A stretch of 47,986 bases of DNA, from positions 1-47,986 of the forward strand of contig PWTE01000056.1 in NCBI GenBank assembly GCA_003563915.1, given 5' to 3'. The position numbers and the translations under genes were made by a program. The notes under the pieces are model-generated. The model was not told where the DNA came from, ran no database searches, and saw only the letters and a list, made by a program, of their open reading frames with translations. This DNA comes from Nitriliruptoraceae bacterium. GTDB lineage: Bacteria; Actinomycetota; Nitriliruptoria; Nitriliruptorales; Nitriliruptoraceae. This document shows, piece by piece, positions 33,257 to 41,197 of the stretch (position 1 is the first letter of the stretch; each line of letters starts with the position of its first letter).

Positions 33257-33463
33257 ATGCCGCAGGGCACGATCAGGACCTACCACGCGTCGACCCGTAC
33301 CGGCACGCTACTCGATGATGGTCTCGTGGAACACCGCTTCGATGCCGAGGCCTTCCGCGCCTCCGGTCTGCAGGAGTTCCGCATCGGTCAGCGGGTCCGG
33401 TTCCAGGTCGAGGAGGAGGACGGCGAGCAGCGCATCGCCCACCTCAACATCGTGAGCCTGTAG
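33257..33463 (+). CDS. Cold-shock-domain-like small protein
   Basis: This 68-residue protein (MPQGTIRTYHASTRTGTLLD, then DGLVEHRFDAEAFRASGLQE, ending IGQRVRFQVEEEDGEQRIAH followed by LNIVSL) has the size and strand pattern of a cold-shock OB fold. The aromatic RNP motifs are poorly kept (TYHASTRTGTL in place of FFNxxKGFGFI), so nucleic-acid binding is not certain. The ATG at 33257 has GGAG seven bases upstream; longer upstream extension is not supported. Confidence 0.75.
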   Translation: MPQGTIRTYHASTRTGTLLDDGLVEHRFDAEAFRASGLQEFRIGQRVRFQVEEEDGEQRIAHLNIVSL

Positions 33464-33474
33464 CCGCCGACCGC

Positions 33475-33500
33475 GGCAGGCGGGGTCGTCGAGACCTGCC
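33475..33500. terminator. Inverted repeat in convergent gap, possible terminator
   Basis: GGCAGG (33475-33480) pairs with CCTGCC (33495-33500) in the 52-bp gap between the convergent genes at 33257 and 33516. Confidence 0.35.
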
Positions 33501-33515
33501 ACGCCGATCGCGCTG

Positions 33516-34316
33516 TCACGCGGACGGGAGTTCGTCCAGGACCGCGGCGGTACGGGAGAACAGACCCTGCCCGGGATCGAACCCGTTCTCCTCCGACCAG
33601 ACACGCGTCTCCTCGAGCACCTCGCGCAGCCGCGCGACGAGCTCTGGCGCGAGCGCGTTGTGTTCGGCCAGTGCCGCACTCGCGACCTTGTCGGGGTCGG
33701 TCTCCATCAACTCGCGGACGAGGTTGTCCGGATCGGGCTCGTCGCGCCACGCCAGAGCGCAGGCAGCCAGGAAGTCGGTGGAGTCGAAGTCGGCATCGGC
33801 AGCGATGATCGCCAGGTGCATCAGCGCCTTGGCCGACAGCCGATCCTCATCTGCGACAGCATCGACGATCGGTGCCCACTCGCCCAGGTCGTCGGCGGAC
33901 ACCAGCGGCGCGCGCAGGGTCACGTGCTTCGCCCGGACCGGGACGTTCTGGTGGACCTCGAGATCCTCCGGGAGGTCGTCGGCCGCGAGCCGCTCCTTCA
34001 GGGACTTGGCCGCTGCCCAGTAGGCCTCCAGGTCTCCGCCCTCGCGCAGCGACGCCGGTGCCGTCAGGGTCTTGGCCGGATCGACCGTGAAACTGACGTA
34101 CCCGGGACCGAGTTCCTCGACCCGCGTGCGAGCGTGGTCGGCGGAGTACCAGCCCGACACCCGCTTGCCGTGGGCGTAGGTGCCGGGCGCCACCAGGTCG
34201 ATGCCTTCGGGCGGCCCGAGCAGTCGGGACAGATCGGCCCGCGTCCGCAGGCCGTCCTCCTCGATCAGCGGCAGCCGCGGCGGCTGGGTGAGGTGATGCA
34301 CGGTCACACGGGCCAA
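33516..34316 (-). CDS. Unrecognised 266-aa protein
   Basis: I cannot assign a family. The N-terminal part reads LARVTVHHLTQPPRLPLIEE then DGLRTRADLSRLLG, VAPGTYAHGKRVSGWYSADH and LGPGYVSFTVDPAKTL. His-Leu-Thr at the first strand, a Gly-Leu turn and a later FxVDP strand loosely recall the ADP-ribosyltransferase-fold DUF4433/DarT group, but the likeness is weak. The C-terminal half is helical (AKALMHLAIIAADADFDSTD, LVARLREVLEETRVWSEENG). The TTG at 34316 has AAGGTG six bases upstream; GTGs at 34325 and 34307 are alternatives. It is divergent from the GNAT gene with a gap of about 75 bp. Confidence 0.65.
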   Translation of the reverse strand: MARVTVHHLTQPPRLPLIEEDGLRTRADLSRLLGPPEGIDLVAPGTYAHGKRVSGWYSADHARTRVEELGPGYVSFTVDPAKTLTAPASLREGGDLEAYWAAAKSLKERLAADDLPEDLEVHQNVPVRAKHVTLRAPLVSADDLGEWAPIVDAVADEDRLSAKALMHLAIIAADADFDSTDFLAACALAWRDEPDPDNLVRELMETDPDKVASAALAEHNALAPELVARLREVLEETRVWSEENGFDPGQGLFSRTAAVLDELPSA

Positions 34317-34389
34317 GGTCGTCACCTTCCAGAGGGTTCGGCCGCGGGCGAAGCGGCCGAGGGCGACCGCGAGGGTAGTCCCGCCTACC

Positions 34390-35409
34390 ATGCGGGTGAT
34401 GTTCGCTGACCCGCACGATCCGGATCTGCGCCCACCTCCTCCGGGGTTCACGTTACGGCGACCGATCGCCGACGACATCCCCAAGGTCGCGGCGCTGTTC
34501 GCTGCGTGCTCGATGGATCGCATCGGCATGGTCACGACCCGCGAAGGCGACCTGCGGGCACGCTGGCACGACGTCGGTGACTACGACGATCTGCTGCTCG
34601 TCGAGCACCCGGATGCCGATCCCCGCCTGGTCGCCTACGCCGAGTTCCACTCCGACGTCGACCCCTTCACCGGGGAACTGGACCTCCACGTCGAGGGTCG
34701 GGTCCACCCGGACTGGACCGGCCAGGGGCTCGCGACCTTCCTCCACGGACGGGCCGAGGACCGGGCGCGCCGAGCCGCTGCTGACCTCAAGCGTGATCAC
34801 GCGGTCCTGCGCACCGCCGTCGTCGACGGCGACGACCGCGCCCGGCGCTTCTTCGATCACCGCGGGTACGAACCGGTCCGTCACCTGTTGGAACTGCGGT
34901 TGGACCTCCACGCCGATCCTCCCTCTCCCTCGTGGCCCGAGGGGGTCACCTGCCGCACCTTCCGGCCCGGCCACGACGAGGAAGCGCTGTGGAAGGCGCA
35001 CCAGCGCGCCTTCGCCGACGTGCCGACGTCCCTACCGATGGAGTTCGACGACTTCGTCTGGGACCGGATCCAACGCGATCCGAACCTCGACCCGGGGTTG
35101 CTCCTGATCGCCGAGCACGAGGGCGAGATCATCGGGCTCGCGATCTGTCGAGCCGGCACGGAGACCGCCCGCGAGGACGGCTGGGTCCGCGACCTCGGGG
35201 TCGTCCCCGAGTGGCGGCGCAGGGGCATCGGCATGGCGCTGCTGCGCGAAGCGTTCCGGGCCTTCCGCGAGCGTGGACTGACCGGCGTGGGTCTGGAGGT
35301 CGATGACGTCACGGTGGAAGGACCGGTCGAGCTCTACCGACGCGCCGGGATGCGGATCGTGCGCCGAACCGACGTCCTGGAAGCGATCCTGCGCGTACCA
35401 GGTCCGTAG
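34390..35409 (+). CDS. Tandem GNAT-family N-acetyltransferase
   Basis: Two GNAT domains lie in one 339-residue chain. The first (about 20-170) has a degenerate acetyl-CoA motif (VHPDWTGQGLATFLHGRAED). The second (about 175-335) has a good one, LGVVPEWRRRGIGMALLREA, followed by GVGLEVDDVTVEGPVELYRR. The layout resembles mycothiol synthase MshD, but signature residues cannot be judged here and the substrate is left open. The ATG at 34390 has only a weak upstream site (GAGGG, distant). It is convergent with serB (27-bp gap). Confidence 0.85.
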   Translation: MRVMFADPHDPDLRPPPPGFTLRRPIADDIPKVAALFAACSMDRIGMVTTREGDLRARWHDVGDYDDLLLVEHPDADPRLVAYAEFHSDVDPFTGELDLHVEGRVHPDWTGQGLATFLHGRAEDRARRAAADLKRDHAVLRTAVVDGDDRARRFFDHRGYEPVRHLLELRLDLHADPPSPSWPEGVTCRTFRPGHDEEALWKAHQRAFADVPTSLPMEFDDFVWDRIQRDPNLDPGLLLIAEHEGEIIGLAICRAGTETAREDGWVRDLGVVPEWRRRGIGMALLREAFRAFRERGLTGVGLEVDDVTVEGPVELYRRAGMRIVRRTDVLEAILRVPGP

Positions 35410-35410
35410 C

Positions 35411-35428
35411 GCCTCACCCGTGCGAGGC
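35411..35428. terminator. Short hairpin between convergent GNAT and serB genes
   Basis: GCCTC (35411-35415) and GAGGC (35424-35428) form a 5-bp stem filling most of the 27-bp convergent gap. No T-tract is present. Confidence 0.35.
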
Positions 35429-35436
35429 CGCCCGGG

Positions 35437-36669
35437 TCAGACCGGAGGGACGCCCGGGACCGGCAGCAACCCGTCCGCCTCGAAGGACGGGTCCTGCGCG
35501 TCCGCCTCCTCGATCTCCTCACGGCGGATCCCCAGCAGGAAGAGGATCGCGTCGAGGTAGGGCACCGAGACCGCCGTGTCAGCGTGCGCGCGCACCAGCG
35601 GCTTGGCGTTGAAGGCGATCCCCAGACCCGCGATCGCGAGCATGTCCAGGTCGTTGGCGCCGTCTCCGATGGCGACGGTCTGCTCGAGCGGCACCCCTTC
35701 GCGTTCGGCGATCTGACGGAGCACCCGGGCCTTGCCCTCGCGGTCCAACACCGGCCCCTGGATGCGCCCCGTCAGCTGCCCATCGACGACCTCCAGACGG
35801 TTGGCTTCGGCATGCTCGATACCCAGCTCACGCGCGATGTGCTCGATCACATCGGTGAACCCGCCGGAGACGAGCGCGACCGTGTAGCCGAGCCGGTGCA
35901 GGGTCCGAACGAAGGTCCGCGCACCGGGTGTCAGGGTGACCTGATCACGCACCCGTGTCAGGGCGTCGACGGGCATCCCCGCGAGCTTGGCCACCCGCTC
36001 CTCGAGCGAGGACACGAAGTCGAGCTCACCGGCCATCGTCCGTTCGGTGATGGCAGCGACCTCCTCCTGGCACCCTGCCTCAGCTGCGAGGAGCTCGATC
36101 GCTTCGTCCTGGATCAGGGTCCGGTCGACGTCCATCACGATCAGCCGCTTGGCGCGCCGCTCGAGGCTCTGGCGTTGGATCGCGACATCGACGCCATGGT
36201 CCCCCGCAGCCGCGACCAGCGCCTCACGCATGGCGTCGATCGACCCGTCGACCACGACGAACTCGTAGGCGACGACCGGGTAGCGCGCGATGCGGTCGAT
36301 GCGGTCGATGTTCCCACCGCCGGCGGCGATCGCGCCGGTCACGGCAGCGAGGGCCTCGGGCAGCAACGTCTGACCGATCACGGTGACGATCGCGCGCGCC
36401 AGGCTGGTCGGTGAGGAGACCGGCTCGACCGCCTCGAAGTCCAGTTGGAGGTCACGCTCCCAGGCGTGGAACAGCAACTCCTTCAGCACGTCGTCACCCT
36501 CGGAGACGCCGATCAGCAGGTCGAGGGTGAGTCGCTCGCGGACGACGACCTGCTCCATGTCGTAGAGCTCGGCGCGGGAGTTCGCGAGCACACCGAGCAG
36601 ACCGGTCGTGATCCCGGGGCGGTCACGGCCGGAGCATCGGACGAGGATCGTGCGGCTCTGCTCGCTCAT
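35437..36669 (-). CDS. serB: Phosphoserine phosphatase with N-terminal ACT region
   Basis: SerB makes L-serine from phosphoserine. The 410 residues begin with two ACT-like regions (ILVRCSGRDRPGITTGLLGV; YEFVVVDGSIDAMREALVAA) that may sense serine, as in mycobacterial SerB2. The HAD domain follows: DVDRTLIQDEA (nucleophile D180, acid D182), VALVSGGFTDVIEHIARELG, and IAEREGVPLEQTVAIGDGAND-type motif ending in GDGANDLDM. The ATG overlaps the tyrA TGA as ATGA, with AGAGGAGG just upstream. The last 25 residues are a disordered tail. Confidence 0.95.
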   Translation of the reverse strand: MSEQSRTILVRCSGRDRPGITTGLLGVLANSRAELYDMEQVVVRERLTLDLLIGVSEGDDVLKELLFHAWERDLQLDFEAVEPVSSPTSLARAIVTVIGQTLLPEALAAVTGAIAAGGGNIDRIDRIARYPVVAYEFVVVDGSIDAMREALVAAAGDHGVDVAIQRQSLERRAKRLIVMDVDRTLIQDEAIELLAAEAGCQEEVAAITERTMAGELDFVSSLEERVAKLAGMPVDALTRVRDQVTLTPGARTFVRTLHRLGYTVALVSGGFTDVIEHIARELGIEHAEANRLEVVDGQLTGRIQGPVLDREGKARVLRQIAEREGVPLEQTVAIGDGANDLDMLAIAGLGIAFNAKPLVRAHADTAVSVPYLDAILFLLGIRREEIEEADAQDPSFEADGLLPVPGVPPV

Positions 36670-37730
36670 GCGCCTCCTCTGGGATCCGAGGCTACCGGCG
36701 CCCCGAAGGTCAGCAGCAGCTCCCCCGACTCCGGACGGCGTGCCCAGTCGGCGAGGTGGAGGCCATCCTCACCGGTCCGGAGCAACGCACCGAGCTGCGC
36801 CCCGACCGGGGCGTCCCACGGCAGGCGGACCTGCCGTGGCCGACCGTCCGCGTCCGTCGCATCCGGGTGCGGCGGGGTGGGCGGTGCCGCCGGGACGTCG
36901 TGGCTCGGATCGAACGCGGTGAGCCGGCGGCCGAGCTCGGTCAGGATGGGTTGCAGCTCGTGTGCGCTGCCCTCCAGGATCTCGGTCCACAGGTCCGCGT
37001 CGCTGACCGACACGCGCAACAGGTCGCGCAGGGAGTTCCCCGAGAAGCGGCGCCACCCCGACGGATCCATCTCGTCGACCATCCGTTGGAACGTGAACGC
37101 GAAGGCGTGGGCGACGTGGCTGGTCAGCGCCGCGAACCGATCGTGGAACGCGACCTCCATGAAGCACACCGACGCTCCGAGAGCCTGCACCGCCTGGATC
37201 GCGCGAGCCAGCTCGGCGCCGGTCGCGTGCTCGGGGGGAAGCAGGATCCAGCTCGCCCCCTGGAACAGGCGGGGGTCGCTCGCGTCCCAGCCGATGTGCT
37301 CGCGACCAGCCATCGGGTGCGACAGGATGAAGACCGCATCGTCGGTGGCCCAGGGGGTCCCCGTTCCCGCGAGCCCGTCGACCACGGGGCGCTTCACGGA
37401 TGCGACGTCGAGCGCGACGAGCCGCGGCCCCTCGGTTCGATCCGCTGCCGCGTGCACCAGGTCCGCCCAGACAGGGGCAACCGTGCGCGGCGGTGGGCAC
37501 AGGAAGGCGACGTCGACCGCGCGGGCCAGGTCTGTCAGCGAGGTCGGGGACGCACCGGCCGCAGCTGCACGTTCGATCGCGTCCGCGTCGAGGTCCACCA
37601 CCTCGACGTCCACACCGGTCCCGAGGTAGGCACGGGTGATCGAGCCACCGATGAGGCCGGCGCCGATCACCCCGACCCGCTCGGTCGGAGACGCGGCGGC
37701 GTCCGGCGTCGCGGCGGGACGTTCGGGCAC
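36666..37730 (-). CDS. tyrA: Prephenate dehydrogenase family protein
   Basis: TyrA oxidises prephenate for tyrosine synthesis. The NAD motif is VGVIGAGLIGGSITRAYLGT. FLCPPPRTVAPVW, VASVKRPVVDGL, ILSHPMAGREHIGWDASDPR and LFQGASWILLPPEH match prephenate dehydrogenases, with the catalytic His in SHPMAG. The helical part has FMEVAFHDRFAALTSHVAHA. The GTG at 37730 (354 residues) is chosen with GAGGAG ten bases upstream; a GTG at 37778 is an alternative. It is coupled to serB and divergent from dapC. Whether it prefers prephenate or arogenate cannot be told. Confidence 0.9.
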   Translation of the reverse strand: MPERPAATPDAAASPTERVGVIGAGLIGGSITRAYLGTGVDVEVVDLDADAIERAAAAGASPTSLTDLARAVDVAFLCPPPRTVAPVWADLVHAAADRTEGPRLVALDVASVKRPVVDGLAGTGTPWATDDAVFILSHPMAGREHIGWDASDPRLFQGASWILLPPEHATGAELARAIQAVQALGASVCFMEVAFHDRFAALTSHVAHAFAFTFQRMVDEMDPSGWRRFSGNSLRDLLRVSVSDADLWTEILEGSAHELQPILTELGRRLTAFDPSHDVPAAPPTPPHPDATDADGRPRQVRLPWDAPVGAQLGALLRTGEDGLHLADWARRPESGELLLTFGAPVASDPRGGA

Positions 37731-37833
37731 GGCGGGTCGGCTCCTCGTCAGGGGAGGGTCGTCGCCAAGGAGGTTCACGCCACCGGCACGAGCGGTTAGC
37801 GTCAGCACGACCCGTCGCGAAAGCGTAGCGCTG

Positions 37834-39045
37834 GTGCCTTCCAAGCCAGATCCACCCCCGGTGCCCACCAATCCGGATCCACCCCCGGTGCCCACCAATC
37901 CGGTGCTCGAGGGGCTGCCGAGCTACTTCACCCAGTCCCTGACCGACGCGCTCGAGCGCGAGGTCCTGATCGACCTGTCCGTCGGTGACCCCCACGAGCC
38001 CACCCCGGAACCGATACGCCGCGCCCTGATCGACGCGCTCACCCCGGAGTCCAGCTACCCGAGCGCCGCTGGCACCGCCGAGTTGCGCGAGGCGATCGCC
38101 GGCTGGATGGCGCGCCGCCACGGGGTCGAGGTCGACCCCGACCGCAACGTGCTCGCCTCCGCCGGCAGCAAGGAGGCGATCTTCCACCTCCCCCTCGCCG
38201 TCATCGATGCCGCCGGCCCACGCCGTGGCGTGCTGTGGGGTACGCCGGGCTACCCCGTCTACGACCGCGGCACGCGCTTCGCGGGGGGCGTCTCCGACCC
38301 GGTCCTCCTCCGCGCCGAGGAGGGTTGGCGCCTGGACCTGGCCGCGCTCGAGCCGGATCGACTCCAGCGTTCCGCGATCGCCTGGGTCAACCACCCACAC
38401 AACCCCACCGGCGCGACCACGGACCGGACCCACCTGCACCGTCAGGTCGAGCTCGCCCGAGAGCACGGCCTGCTGCTTGCCTCGGACGAGTGCTATCAGG
38501 AGGTGTGGTTCGACGAGCCGGCACCGTCCGCGCTGGAGGTGTGCGACGGCGACCTGACCGGTGTCCTGGCGGTGGTCTCGCTGTCGAAGCGCTCCGGGAT
38601 GACCGGGTACCGCTCGGGCGCGATGATCGGCGACCCGGACCTCATCGCTCGGCTGAGGCGCCTGCGGACCACGACCGGCACCGCCTCGCCGAGCTTCGTG
38701 CAGGCTGCGGCGACCGCGGCCTGGCGCGACCAGGACCACGTCACCGACCGGCGCGCGATCTTCGCGGAGAAGCGCCGGGTCGTCCTCGACTTCCTCGAAC
38801 AGCAGGGCATCGAGGTCTCCGGCTCCCAGGCCACCTTCTACGTCTGGCTCCGCGCGCCGGGCGGGGACGACGTCGCGTACGCCGACGCGCTGCAGCACGC
38901 CGGTCTGCTCGTCACGCCCGGCCGCAGCTTCGGCGAGGGTGGAGAAGGCTGGTTGCGGCTCGCGTTGGTACCGACGCTCGAGGAGTGCCACCTCGCCGTC
39001 CAGCGGTGGGCCGCAGCGATCGCCGACGGCCGGGTCCCGACCTGA
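37834..39045 (+). CDS. dapC: Succinyldiaminopimelate aminotransferase (DapC-like)
   Basis: This fold-type I PLP aminotransferase probably acts in the succinylase branch of lysine and diaminopimelate synthesis. LIDLSVGDPHEPTPEPIRRA, AWVNHPHNPTGA, LLLASDECYQEVWF and VVSLSKRSGMTGYRSGAMIG (PLP Lys about residue 252) match DapC; SLSKRS and GYRxG are typical. The C-terminal Arg is in EGWLRLALVPTLEE. The start is unsure: the GTG at 37834 is used, but the first about 20 residues are a repeat-encoded Pro-rich stretch and GTG 37903 is possible. It lies near dapD and dapE, which supports the call. Confidence 0.88.
   Translation: MPSKPDPPPVPTNPDPPPVPTNPVLEGLPSYFTQSLTDALEREVLIDLSVGDPHEPTPEPIRRALIDALTPESSYPSAAGTAELREAIAGWMARRHGVEVDPDRNVLASAGSKEAIFHLPLAVIDAAGPRRGVLWGTPGYPVYDRGTRFAGGVSDPVLLRAEEGWRLDLAALEPDRLQRSAIAWVNHPHNPTGATTDRTHLHRQVELAREHGLLLASDECYQEVWFDEPAPSALEVCDGDLTGVLAVVSLSKRSGMTGYRSGAMIGDPDLIARLRRLRTTTGTASPSFVQAAATAAWRDQDHVTDRRAIFAEKRRVVLDFLEQQGIEVSGSQATFYVWLRAPGGDDVAYADALQHAGLLVTPGRSFGEGGEGWLRLALVPTLEECHLAVQRWAAAIADGRVPT
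37849..37902 (+). repeat. 27-bp perfect tandem duplication at the dapC 5' end
   Basis: The unit 37849-37875 is repeated exactly at 37876-37902. In the dapC frame it encodes DPPPVPTNP twice. It falls just before the conserved fold starts, so it is either an N-terminal linker or untranslated leader, depending on the true start. Confidence 0.85.
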
Positions 39046-39054
39046 CCGGTCACG

Positions 39055-40197
39055 TCACGACGGAGGTGGACCACCGGGATCCTCGGGCGGTCGCCCCTCG
39101 TGCGGGCCGACCGCATCCGAGCGGACGGCGGCCCGACGGGCGCGGCGACGCTGGATGCCGGTCGCGAGCAGCCCGAGCATCCACACCAGCGAGAACGCGG
39201 TGAGGGTCAGAGCCAACGCGAGCAGCCACTCGGTGCCGTCCGGCAGGGCCAACTCGACGTTCTCGAAGGGTTCTGCCGGGTAGGGCCACAGCACCCGCGC
39301 GCTGCCCACCATGAGCCCGATCAGCGCAGCCAGGACCAGGTCGTGGAACCGGGAGAGGAGCCAGTTCAGCAGGGTCGAGAAGGCCGCGAGCCCAGCGACG
39401 CATCCCAGGCCGAAGACCAGCAGCAGGAACAGCCGCCGGTCCGCCGCCGCACCTACGACCGCCGGGTAGAGCCCGAGCAGCAGCAGGATGAACGAACCCG
39501 AGATCCCCGGCAGGATCATCGCCGTGACCGCGATCGCGCCGCCCAGGAAGAAGGTCACGACGGACGCCTCGAGGGTGACACCACCGGTGAGACCCAGACC
39601 GAAGAAGACGCCGAACGCGACGACGACACCCACGAGCACGTGCCAGACGTTCGGGGCACGCAGCTCCTTGGCCGCGACGACCGACGCCCCCAGCACCAGC
39701 CCCAGGAAGGTGGCCTTCAACAGCGACGGCTGCTCCTCGATCAGGAGACGCAGCGGCGCCGCCAAGGTGAAGACGGCCGCGAGGATGCCCGTCAGCAGGA
39801 TCGCGATGAAGGGCCACTCGATCACGAGCAGGGCCCGCAGCGCACCGGGGACCCGACCTCGGAGGAGTAGGGAGAGGGCGCGCGCGCCCTGTCGGATGTT
39901 GGCGATGAGCCGTTCGTAGATGCCGACGACCAGCGCGACGGTGCCGCCGGAGAATCCCGGGACCACGTCGGCGGTCCCCATCAGGAACCCGGCGACCCCG
40001 GTCCCGGCCAGAGCGATCGGACGCAACGGCGGGACCGCTTCGAGGGGACGCTCGACGACGATCTCCTCGAGAGGGAGGTCGTCCTCGCCGGTCGCCACGA
40101 TGTCCTCAGGTGGGAGGTCCGTGCCCTGATCCTCCTCAGGGGTGGACGCGGCATCCGGCTCCAGCCGGTCGTCGCGATCGTTGGGGGCTTGGGACAC
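39055..40197 (-). CDS. DUF368 membrane protein, probable undecaprenyl-phosphate translocase
   Basis: DUF368 (PopT) proteins were shown to return undecaprenyl phosphate across the membrane in Gram-positives and Vibrio. The 380-residue chain starts with an acidic cytosolic stretch of about 75 residues (TPEEDQGTDLPPEDIVATGE). It then has about eight to ten helices. The two related family motifs are GTADVVPGFSGGTVALVVGI and MILPGISGSFILLLLGLYPA. The GTG at 40197 has GGAG six bases upstream; the longer upstream frame is not supported. It is convergent with dapC (9-bp gap) and lies 29 bp after the phosphodiesterase gene on the same strand. Confidence 0.9.
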   Translation of the reverse strand: MSQAPNDRDDRLEPDAASTPEEDQGTDLPPEDIVATGEDDLPLEEIVVERPLEAVPPLRPIALAGTGVAGFLMGTADVVPGFSGGTVALVVGIYERLIANIRQGARALSLLLRGRVPGALRALLVIEWPFIAILLTGILAAVFTLAAPLRLLIEEQPSLLKATFLGLVLGASVVAAKELRAPNVWHVLVGVVVAFGVFFGLGLTGGVTLEASVVTFFLGGAIAVTAMILPGISGSFILLLLGLYPAVVGAAADRRLFLLLVFGLGCVAGLAAFSTLLNWLLSRFHDLVLAALIGLMVGSARVLWPYPAEPFENVELALPDGTEWLLALALTLTAFSLVWMLGLLATGIQRRRARRAAVRSDAVGPHEGRPPEDPGGPPPS

Positions 40198-40226
40198 GAG
40201 GTTCTCCGCACGGGGTCGCTGGAACG

Positions 40227-41018
40227 CTACTTCGCCGCGGCCGCTCCCGCCGCGCCGGACGGCCAGGCACCGCGTCGGCGCAGCACGTCCCGGAGGTGCC
40301 GGGTCTCGTCGGTGACGATGCCGTCGACCCCACGGTCCAGGACCCCCTCCATCTCGGCGGGGTCGTTGATGGTCCACACGTGGACGGGCAGCCCCCGCCG
40401 GCGTGCCGCCGCCAGGAAGGTCTCGTCGAGCAGCGGTACCCGCCCGTGCCTGGGAGGGATCTGCAGGCAGTCCGCAGCGAGCTGCATCCGGTCGAGCAGG
40501 CGCCCACCGAGCGACGCCAGCCGCAGACGACGGACCTCCTCCGGACCGGCCGAGGTGCAGACGCGCCACCCCAACGCCTGACGGACGGCCGTGAGACGGC
40601 GGTCCACGAAGGATCCGATGCAGACCTGCTCCAGCAGGTCGGGACGACGCTGCAGCCACGAGATGATCGGCGCGACCGCCCCGTCCGACTTGAGGTCGAG
40701 GTTCCAGTGGGCCGACGGGAAGCTCGCCACCAGCTCGTCCAGCCGTGGGATCGGGTCGACCCCGCCGATCCGCGCGCGGGCGAGCTCGTCCCACGTCTGC
40801 GTCGCGACCGGCCCGTGCCGATCGGTCACCCGATCGAGGGTGGTGTCGTGGAACGCGATCAGGACGCCGTCCACCGTGGCATGCACGTCGGTCTCGAGGT
40901 AGCGGTAGCCGAGCGAGACCGCGTCAGCGAAGGCCGCGGCCGAGTTCTCGCGGCCCCGTGGCCCTCCGCCGCGGTGCGCGAAGGCCAGCGGACCGTCGTG
41001 GTCGAGGTAGGGGTGCAC
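40227..41018 (-). CDS. Glycerophosphodiester phosphodiesterase family protein
   Basis: GDPD enzymes split glycerophosphodiesters to glycerol-3-phosphate and an alcohol. AFAHRGGGPRGRENSAAAFA has the catalytic His and the Arg/Glu pair. RYLETDVHATVDGVLIAFHD follows with the metal-binding Glu/Asp and second His, then TTLDRVTDRHGPV. The end reads VHVWTINDPAEMEGVLDRGV then DGIVTDET. No signal peptide is seen, so it is cytosolic. The GTG at 41018 has AGGAG seven bases upstream (263 residues); a GTG at 41045 is a weaker choice. It probably forms a transcript with the DUF368 gene. Confidence 0.92.
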   Translation of the reverse strand: MHPYLDHDGPLAFAHRGGGPRGRENSAAAFADAVSLGYRYLETDVHATVDGVLIAFHDTTLDRVTDRHGPVATQTWDELARARIGGVDPIPRLDELVASFPSAHWNLDLKSDGAVAPIISWLQRRPDLLEQVCIGSFVDRRLTAVRQALGWRVCTSAGPEEVRRLRLASLGGRLLDRMQLAADCLQIPPRHGRVPLLDETFLAAARRRGLPVHVWTINDPAEMEGVLDRGVDGIVTDETRHLRDVLRRRGAWPSGAAGAAAAK

Positions 41019-41100
41019 GGCATGGCTCCTGGCGAGCGACCGCACGCGCTCGTCACACCGACGTAGTGTCGCAGGTTGCTCGGCACGGATGGCACCGGAA

Positions 41101-41135
41101 CGATCGGGTCTGGCTGACTCGACGACGCCCGATCG
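41101..41135. promoter_or_regulatory. Inverted repeat in the dapD upstream region, possible operator
   Basis: CGATCGGG (41101-41108) and CCCGATCG (41128-41135) are perfect inverse repeats 19 bases apart, in the divergent gap between the phosphodiesterase gene and dapD. A TAGGCT at 41156-41161 downstream could be the -10 of dapD. No regulator gene is adjacent. Confidence 0.4.
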
Positions 41136-41197
41136 GTCCCGCTGATGGCCGTCGCTAGGCTCACCGCCGACGGATCAGCGCGCGTACGGGAGCATCG

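Noticed and set aside
34390-35409. Mycothiol synthase MshD
   Set aside because: Tandem GNAT layout and length fit, but I cannot identify MshD-specific residues and no mycothiol gene is near, so only the superfamily is called.
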